Source of the DNA: Thermodesulfobacteriales bacterium
GTDB lineage: Bacteria > Desulfobacterota_D > UBA1144 > Nemesobacterales > UBA2774
Assembly: GCA_004525335.1 (NCBI GenBank)
Contig: SPCL01000067.1
Coordinates: 1 to 10,568 of the forward strand
DNA: 10,568 bases
Reading direction: 5' to 3'
Position 1 is the first letter of the stretch, and each line of letters starts with the position of its first letter. This document shows, piece after piece, positions 6,686 to 10,568 of the stretch. The notes beneath the pieces were generated by a model. The model was given only the letters and a program-made list of their open reading frames with translations. It made no database searches and was not told where the DNA came from. A program made the position numbers and the translations under genes.

Positions 6686-7444
6686 CTAAAAAGTCTTCCA
6701 GAAGTCTAAACCTAAGAAGTCGAGGAACCTTTGTCCATAAATGTTTAAATAGAATAGATTGTTTGTAAGCATGAGAAGTCCGACGATTATCAATGTGCCG
6801 CCTACTATAATCTTGTATAGATTGTAGTGGCGTTTTATCCACCCAAATGCAGTTAATGCTTTGGAAAGAGCAAGTCCGGTCAATATGAAAGGTAACCCTA
6901 ACCCAATTGAATATACGAATAACAGCGCTGCGCCTTTTCCCGCACCCTCTGAAGTGCTTGCATATAGAAGTATTGAAGCCAAAATTGGGCCCACGCAAGG
7001 TGTCCATCCAAACCCAAAAGCAATTCCCAAAAGGAAAGTGCCGAGCAAGCCTAGATTGCCCGCAGGCAGATTCAACCTTCGTTCTCTGTAGAGTTGTGGG
7101 ATTTTCAATATATCCATCGTGAATAGACCAAAGAGAATAATGATAACTCCAGATATCTGAAGCAGTAGGACCTTGTTTTCTTGAATAAAGGTTCCTACAA
7201 ATGAGGCCCCTGCTCCAAGAGAGACAAAAACGAATGAGAACCCGAGTACAAAAAGGAGGCTTGGGAAGAAGATCTTTGTTGTTTTACCTTCCATCTGACC
7301 ATCGGTTAGCTCTTCAAAGGACATCTTTGACACCATAGATACATATCCCGGTATCAATGGAAGTACACAGGGTGAAAGAAATGATATAACTCCGGCTAAG
7401 AATGCAAAAAGCCAGCTAACGTGAACTACTTCAGTTGGGTTCAT
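6686..7444 (-). CDS. ccdA: CcdA-type thiol-disulfide electron transporter
   Basis: 252-residue integral inner-membrane protein with about six hydrophobic helices. It passes electrons from cytosolic thioredoxin to periplasmic thioredoxin-like proteins. The two redox cysteines sit in the expected proline-bearing motifs: Cys26 in LSPCVLPLIPGY (helix 1) and Cys150 in GWTPCVGPIL (helix 4). It is the short CcdA form, lacking the periplasmic domains of DsbD. Its ATG shares one base with the stop of the upstream thioredoxin gene (TAATG at 7442-7446), and GAGG lies about 10 bases ahead, so the two are almost surely translationally coupled. The partner is therefore the TlpA-like lipoprotein encoded directly before it. 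Confidence 0.94.
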   Translation of the reverse strand: MNPTEVVHVSWLFAFLAGVISFLSPCVLPLIPGYVSMVSKMSFEELTDGQMEGKTTKIFFPSLLFVLGFSFVFVSLGAGASFVGTFIQENKVLLLQISGVIIILFGLFTMDILKIPQLYRERRLNLPAGNLGLLGTFLLGIAFGFGWTPCVGPILASILLYASTSEGAGKGAALLFVYSIGLGLPFILTGLALSKALTAFGWIKRHYNLYKIIVGGTLIIVGLLMLTNNLFYLNIYGQRFLDFLGLDFWKTF

Positions 7445-7965
7445 TAAATAATGTCCTCTAGGTAACTTTTAAAAGCTTTCTCGGCATCGCTGCCTAAAAA
7501 AGATCCGTAATGTTTGACGGCTATATTACCATTTTTATCAATGAAGAAAGTTGCCGGAAGTGCGACGACTCCGTAAGCATTAGAAGTTTTACCAGAGGGA
7601 TCATATAAATTGGTATATGAAATGCCTAGCGTTTCTATAAACTCCACTGCATTTTCCTTGTCATCCATAACATCAATGCCAATAAAGACTACACCCTTAT
7701 CTTTATATTCTTTCCAGGTTTTTTCAAAAAACGGTATTTCCTGTTTGCATGGACCGCACCAGGTAGCCCAGAAATTTATAACTATCGGCTTTCCTTTGAA
7801 GTTTTCTAAACCTATTTCTTCGTTTCCACCTAGTGATTCTAGCGTAAAGCTTTTAGCCGCTGGGTTTTCTGTATTACCATTGGTAGCCCCTGTTTTTTGA
7901 TCACAGGAAGTTATTAAGACCAGTATTGCTAAGAAGGTTATTGATAATAAAGTTCTATTTCTCAT
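7444..7965 (-). CDS. TlpA/ResA-like thioredoxin lipoprotein
   Basis: 173-residue periplasmic thiol-disulfide reductase. The N-terminus MRNRTLLSITFLAILVLITSC is a lipoprotein signal; Cys21 is the expected lipidated residue, so the protein should be membrane-anchored facing the periplasm. After a short Asn/Thr-rich linker comes a thioredoxin fold (about 38-173) with active site WCGPC (Cys70, Cys73) in VINFWATWCGPCKQEIP and the cis-proline Pro137 in VALPATFFID. Such proteins reduce apocytochrome c, or act in other periplasmic thiol tasks, taking electrons from CcdA, whose gene overlaps this one. No cytochrome-maturation genes are nearby. The ATG has GGAG six bases upstream. It lies 61 bp after the glycosyltransferase gene, on the same strand. 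Confidence 0.93.
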   Translation of the reverse strand: MRNRTLLSITFLAILVLITSCDQKTGATNGNTENPAAKSFTLESLGGNEEIGLENFKGKPIVINFWATWCGPCKQEIPFFEKTWKEYKDKGVVFIGIDVMDDKENAVEFIETLGISYTNLYDPSGKTSNAYGVVALPATFFIDKNGNIAVKHYGSFLGSDAEKAFKSYLEDII

Positions 7966-7975
7966 TTTATCTCCG

Positions 7976-8003
7976 ATAATATATTAACTGCGTTTACTCT
8001 CAA
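7976..8003 (-). promoter_or_regulatory. Possible internal promoter before the thioredoxin lipoprotein gene
   Basis: Minus strand TTGAGA (7998-8003), 16 bases, then TATTAT (7976-7981), both five of six to consensus. However, the start would fall on or next to the ribosome site at 7971-7974, leaving almost no leader, so this may be a chance match. If real, tlpA-ccdA would also be expressed apart from the arsenosugar genes. Confidence 0.25.
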
Positions 8004-8026
8004 TAATAAGCATCTATTCATTTATG

Positions 8027-8662
8027 TCACTGCGCTTTTTTTAAAACATCCCAAAATTGGTCGTTTATATCATCTACGGTATCTATGTCCTTTAAGGTTT
8101 TTAATAGTGAATAATTAAGGCTGTTTTCCACTATTCTCAAGACCGTTTGTTCTAATACGTGCTCAGTGCTCCAATCAATATCTTGAAAAATTTGGGGTCT
8201 ATATTTATTTAAACCTAAAAGATAATAGCCCCCATCCTCTGCCGGACCCAAGACGACTTCAGTTTCATCAAGTAGGTAGAGGGCTTCTTTTATGTTTTCT
8301 GAAGTGATATCCAAGCAGTCAGTACCTATTATTACAGTTTTATCAGCGCTGCTAGAAAACACTTCTTTAAATGCGTTTGAAATTCTATCACCCAAAGTAT
8401 TGCCTACTTGAGGTGAATATTGCACTTCTTTTTCTCCAACCCAGTCTTTAATTTCCTTTTCCTTTTCAGGAGGATAATAGAAAAGGATCGTATTATAACT
8501 CTTGGGGTCAACTACACTATCAATTATATTCAATGCCATATTGGAATATATTCTTGCAGCTTCATAGTCTCCAACATCTTTTGCAAGTCTAGTTTTGACT
8601 TTTCCTGCTTGGGGATATTTGAGGAATATTATCAGTGCGTTTTTTTTTGTTTTCTTAGTCAT
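8027..8662 (-). CDS. TIGR04282-type arsenosugar-associated glycosyltransferase (DUF2064)
   Basis: 211 residues with a GT-A-like nucleotide-sugar transferase fold. The N-terminal nucleotide-binding segment is FLKYPQAGKVKTRLA (13-27). GNTLGDRISNAF (87-98) and GTDCLDIT (113-120) carry the metal-binding-type Asp115/Asp118, and LGPAEDGGYYLLGL (138-151) and DIDWST (161-166) complete the family pattern. This family was defined by its co-occurrence with radical SAM ArsS-type proteins and is named for arsenosugar biosynthesis; the exact donor and acceptor are not fully proven. It follows arsS by 40 bp. No clear Shine-Dalgarno motif precedes the ATG. The start of the frame holds a run of nine A (8640-8648 on the complementary strand) encoding a Lys-rich N-terminus. 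Confidence 0.92.
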   Translation of the reverse strand: MTKKTKKNALIIFLKYPQAGKVKTRLAKDVGDYEAARIYSNMALNIIDSVVDPKSYNTILFYYPPEKEKEIKDWVGEKEVQYSPQVGNTLGDRISNAFKEVFSSSADKTVIIGTDCLDITSENIKEALYLLDETEVVLGPAEDGGYYLLGLNKYRPQIFQDIDWSTEHVLEQTVLRIVENSLNYSLLKTLKDIDTVDDINDQFWDVLKKAQ

Positions 8663-8702
8663 GATTTGGAATAATAGCTATGGAGTAAACATACTAAATA
8701 TA

Positions 8703-9740
8703 TCAGGCTGTAGAACCGCCACAGCTACTACCAGAACCGGCAGTGCACCCGTAACAGTGAGATCCAAACATGATTTCCCGGTTTAGTAGTTTCTTGTAGT
8801 CAAAATTAAAGATAGTCATAGGCTCATGATCCATGACAATATCCATCTCAAGCATTTGGTTGAAATCGCAGTCATATATCCTGCCGTCGTGGCTTACGCT
8901 AATTAAAGAGCGGCACATAGCTCCCTGTGCTGCAGTAGTATTAAAAGCATTTACTAGTTTAGTCATATATTCATCATAAGCTCCTAATCGTTCTAGCTGC
9001 TGCTTGAATCTGTTGATCGGCATATTTGTGATTACGAAAAGCTTATTAAATTCTATCTCATATTCTTTATATAGTTCTCGTTTAAAGTCTGCCTCTAGGC
9101 TCTCTTGGGATGCGGGTAAAAATGCTCCTACAGGATTGTAAACAAAGTTTAGCTCTAATCCTGTTCCCTTTCTTCCAAATCCCTGATTGTTAAGAAGTAA
9201 TGTTGATTCAATACTCTTTTCAAAGACACCTTTGCCTCTTTGTTTGTCTGTGAAATATTGCTGATAGTAGGGTAGGGAAGATATGACCTCAACCCTGTTT
9301 TCAGCATAAAATTCCGGTAAATATTCTTTGCTTTCACCAGTCACCGGGTTGCCGTCTATTGTGACTGTAAGATTGTGTCTAACCATTACGTGTTTGTTTA
9401 ATTTCCTAGCTTCCCTAACAAAATAGTCAAAGTGGGGGTTTAATTCAGGAGCCCCTCCTGTTAAATCAAGGTTTTTAATAGAATCGTTTGAAGCCAGTAT
9501 TTCAAGACATTGATTGATGGAATCTAAATCCATCTGTTCTTTTCTCTTGGGGGATGCGTCTACGTGGCAATGAAGACACGTTTGGTTGCATAACTTGGTG
9601 ATATTGATCTGAAGTGTTTCTATCTTTGTCGTTGCAAGATCAATTTGCTTATCAGACAAAGTTTTGTAGAAGTTGTATTTTGCTTCGTCAGTTCTATCTT
9701 GCGTGTTGTCTTGTTGTTTAAGAACCGTAACTTGTGACAT
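8703..9740 (-). CDS. arsS: Radical SAM protein ArsS (arsenosugar biosynthesis)
   Basis: 345-residue radical SAM enzyme. It cleaves S-adenosylmethionine and, in characterised relatives, joins the 5'-deoxyadenosyl group to dimethylarsenite, forming the C-As bond of arsenosugars. The iron-sulfur motif is CNQTCLHC (Cys51, Cys55, Cys58), followed by LDLTGGAPELNPHF (91-104). The C-terminal DUF3641-like region has MCRS (Cys276), YDCDFNQML (Cys291) and the Cys-rich tail HCYGCTAGSGSSCGG (Cys329, 332, 340). Homologues usually have Cys in RCNLT and SLPCY; here these read RHNLT and SLPYY. The start is the ATG at 9738-9740, with AAGGAG five bases upstream (9746-9751). An in-frame GTG at 9782 would add 14 residues but has no ribosome site. 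It ends at TGA; since the family has selenocysteine variants this was examined and read as a true stop. It lies between the peroxidase-like gene and the glycosyltransferase gene. Confidence 0.93.
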   Translation of the reverse strand: MSQVTVLKQQDNTQDRTDEAKYNFYKTLSDKQIDLATTKIETLQINITKLCNQTCLHCHVDASPKRKEQMDLDSINQCLEILASNDSIKNLDLTGGAPELNPHFDYFVREARKLNKHVMVRHNLTVTIDGNPVTGESKEYLPEFYAENRVEVISSLPYYQQYFTDKQRGKGVFEKSIESTLLLNNQGFGRKGTGLELNFVYNPVGAFLPASQESLEADFKRELYKEYEIEFNKLFVITNMPINRFKQQLERLGAYDEYMTKLVNAFNTTAAQGAMCRSLISVSHDGRIYDCDFNQMLEMDIVMDHEPMTIFNFDYKKLLNREIMFGSHCYGCTAGSGSSCGGSTA

Positions 9741-9757
9741 CGTTACTCCTTTTATAC

Positions 9758-9791
9758 TATTAAGACTATGACAAAAGAACACGTCTTAATA
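9758..9791 (-). promoter_or_regulatory. 9-bp inverted repeat upstream of arsS
   Basis: TATTAAGAC (9758-9766) and GTCTTAATA (9783-9791) are perfect inverted copies around a 16-base spacer, in the 65-bp gap between the peroxidase-like gene and arsS. In the mRNA the stem would end about seven bases before the arsS ribosome site. No T-run follows, so it is not a terminator. It may be an intercistronic RNA hairpin or a repressor site. Confidence 0.5.
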
Positions 9792-9805
9792 ACATATACG
9801 CAGAA

Positions 9806-10141
9806 TCAGAGCGCTCCGTTTCTTTTTAGAGAATTATGCATCTGAACACCATGAATTAATGTAATCCCGGCTTCAAGTGATGCCGCTACATGAATAGCTT
9901 CAGTCATTTGCTCAGGATCCGCTCCTGATTCAAGGCACTGCGTAGTATATGAATCTATGCAGTATGGACATCGTTTTACATGGGAAACCGCAAGTGCTAT
10001 AAGTGCTTTTTCTCTTTTTGACAGCGCCCCGTCCTGACCAACTGCTGCATTGTAATAATCAAAGAACTTTTTCATTAAATCTTTGCTGAAATTCCCAACT
10101 TCATTAAAGCGTTTTAAATCCTTTGAATCATAATACTCCAT
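9806..10141 (-). CDS. Arsenosugar-associated AhpD-like peroxidase-family protein
   Basis: 111-residue protein of the AhpD/carboxymuconolactone decarboxylase-like fold. The core REKALIALAVSHVKRCPYCIDSYT (43-66) carries the redox pair Cys58-Pro-Tyr-Cys61 with Glu44 and His54, as in alkylhydroperoxidase AhpD. HVAASLEAGITLIHGVQM (84-101) continues the helical fold. The overall sequence fits the small TIGR04169-like family, recognised by its occurrence beside the ArsS-type radical SAM protein and annotated as an arsenosugar biosynthesis-associated peroxidase-like protein. Its reaction is unproven; redox work on an arsenical or a thiol is plausible. The ATG has an excellent GGAGG five bases upstream. 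It lies 33 bp after arsM and 65 bp before arsS, consistent with one operon. Confidence 0.92.
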   Translation of the reverse strand: MEYYDSKDLKRFNEVGNFSKDLMKKFFDYYNAAVGQDGALSKREKALIALAVSHVKRCPYCIDSYTTQCLESGADPEQMTEAIHVAASLEAGITLIHGVQMHNSLKRNGAL

Positions 10142-10174
10142 AATGGCCTCCGTTACTGTTTTGTAATAATTATA

Positions 10175-10568
10175 TTAACAGCAACTATTGTCATTACCAT
10201 TAGTGGCGCTTGGTGAGCAGCAGGAGACTTCCTGTGAATCCAGGCCCGGCTCTAATATTGTAAACATTCCTTTGTATGGAACTTCTGCAAGCTTTTGCGC
10301 AGTATCAGTGCATACCTCTATTGCTTGGTTTCTAGGAAACACATGGCCTTCTTCATCAATAATGACCTTAAAGGGGCCGTGGTATAGAGCGTGCTGACCA
10401 ACGAAAACACATCCAGCTGTCTTCTCGAACTTATAAGCCCTGAGTGTAATTGAACAAAAATCTATATTCTCTATTGATTTCCAGTATGTTTTGCTTAGCA
10501 CTTCTATGCCGTAAAAACCGACTTGTTCTAAGTAGGATAAGAACTGTTTCTCAGTTAATGCGCCGGCA
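10175..10568 (-). CDS. arsM: Arsenite methyltransferase ArsM, C-terminal part (5' end outside window)
   Basis: The frame stays open to the window edge, so only the last 130 residues are seen; the GTG at 10499-10501 is internal. The visible part starts at AGALTEKQFLSYLEQVGFYG, the segment just after the methyltransferase Rossmann core. The ArsM C-terminal domain follows: SITLRAYKFEK, GCVFVGQHALYHGPFKVI, EEGHVFPRNQAIEVCTDT. It ends in two Cys pairs (VSCCSPS and NSCC), as in many bacterial ArsM proteins. The enzyme methylates As(III) stepwise to mono- and dimethylarsenicals using S-adenosylmethionine in the cytosol. The cysteine in AGCVFVGQ is placed like the last conserved As-binding cysteine. 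The S-adenosylmethionine motifs and the first cysteines lie beyond the window. It is the first visible gene of the arsenosugar run. Confidence 0.85.
   Translation of the reverse strand, partial: AGALTEKQFLSYLEQVGFYGIEVLSKTYWKSIENIDFCSITLRAYKFEKTAGCVFVGQHALYHGPFKVIIDEEGHVFPRNQAIEVCTDTAQKLAEVPYKGMFTILEPGLDSQEVSCCSPSATNGNDNSCC

Noticed and set aside
8694..8705. TGA at the end of arsS as a selenocysteine codon
   Set aside because: The ArsS-type family has selenocysteine variants, but here only two codons follow the TGA before TAG, the tail already has the standard SSCGG ending, and no convincing hairpin lies directly downstream.
9741..9782. Upstream GTG start for arsS
   Set aside because: No ribosome site before it, while the ATG at 9740 has AAGGAG at ideal spacing; the extra residues cover the leader hairpin and do not look like protein.

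Overview
The window comes from a low-G+C, Gram-negative-type bacterium. The sequence shows a periplasmic thioredoxin lipoprotein with its CcdA electron donor, a secreted low-complexity protein with a signal peptide, and a remnant of an outer-membrane beta-barrel. Gene density is high and most genes lie on the minus strand. The species cannot be named from the sequence. The family mix (MaeB-like malic enzyme, YiiP-like CDF, arsenosugar genes) would fit an environmental, probably aquatic, proteobacterial or deep-branching lineage.

Left end (1-1885): a decayed C-terminal piece of an outer-membrane barrel protein lies on the minus strand. It is followed on the plus strand by an intact aldo/keto reductase and a small membrane protein broken by a one-base frameshift.

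Middle (1888-6601, all minus strand): in transcription order these are a phosphopantetheinyl transferase with its own near-leaderless promoter; a malic enzyme with a good sigma70-like promoter and a dyad in its leader; a YiiP-type cation efflux protein 25 bp behind it; a Gly/Asn/Tyr-rich secreted repeat protein with its own promoter and a strong intrinsic terminator; and a HAD phosphatase. These look like ordinary chromosomal functions in short transcription units.

Right end (6686-10568, all minus strand): a six-gene run consists of arsM (5' end outside the window), an AhpD-like peroxidase-family protein, arsS (radical SAM with a Cys-rich tail), a TIGR04282-type glycosyltransferase, a TlpA-like thioredoxin lipoprotein and CcdA. 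The first four form a recognisable arsenosugar biosynthesis cluster. ArsM methylates arsenite, ArsS attaches the 5'-deoxyadenosyl group to dimethylarsenite, and the glycosyltransferase is thought to act on the later ribose intermediate. The TlpA/CcdA pair follows in the same direction and overlaps by one base, so a thiol-redox module may belong to the same unit. The most interesting points are this cluster, a 9-bp inverted repeat just upstream of arsS, and the unusual ArsS residues. Two apparent frameshifts in the first 2 kb could be real decay or sequence errors.
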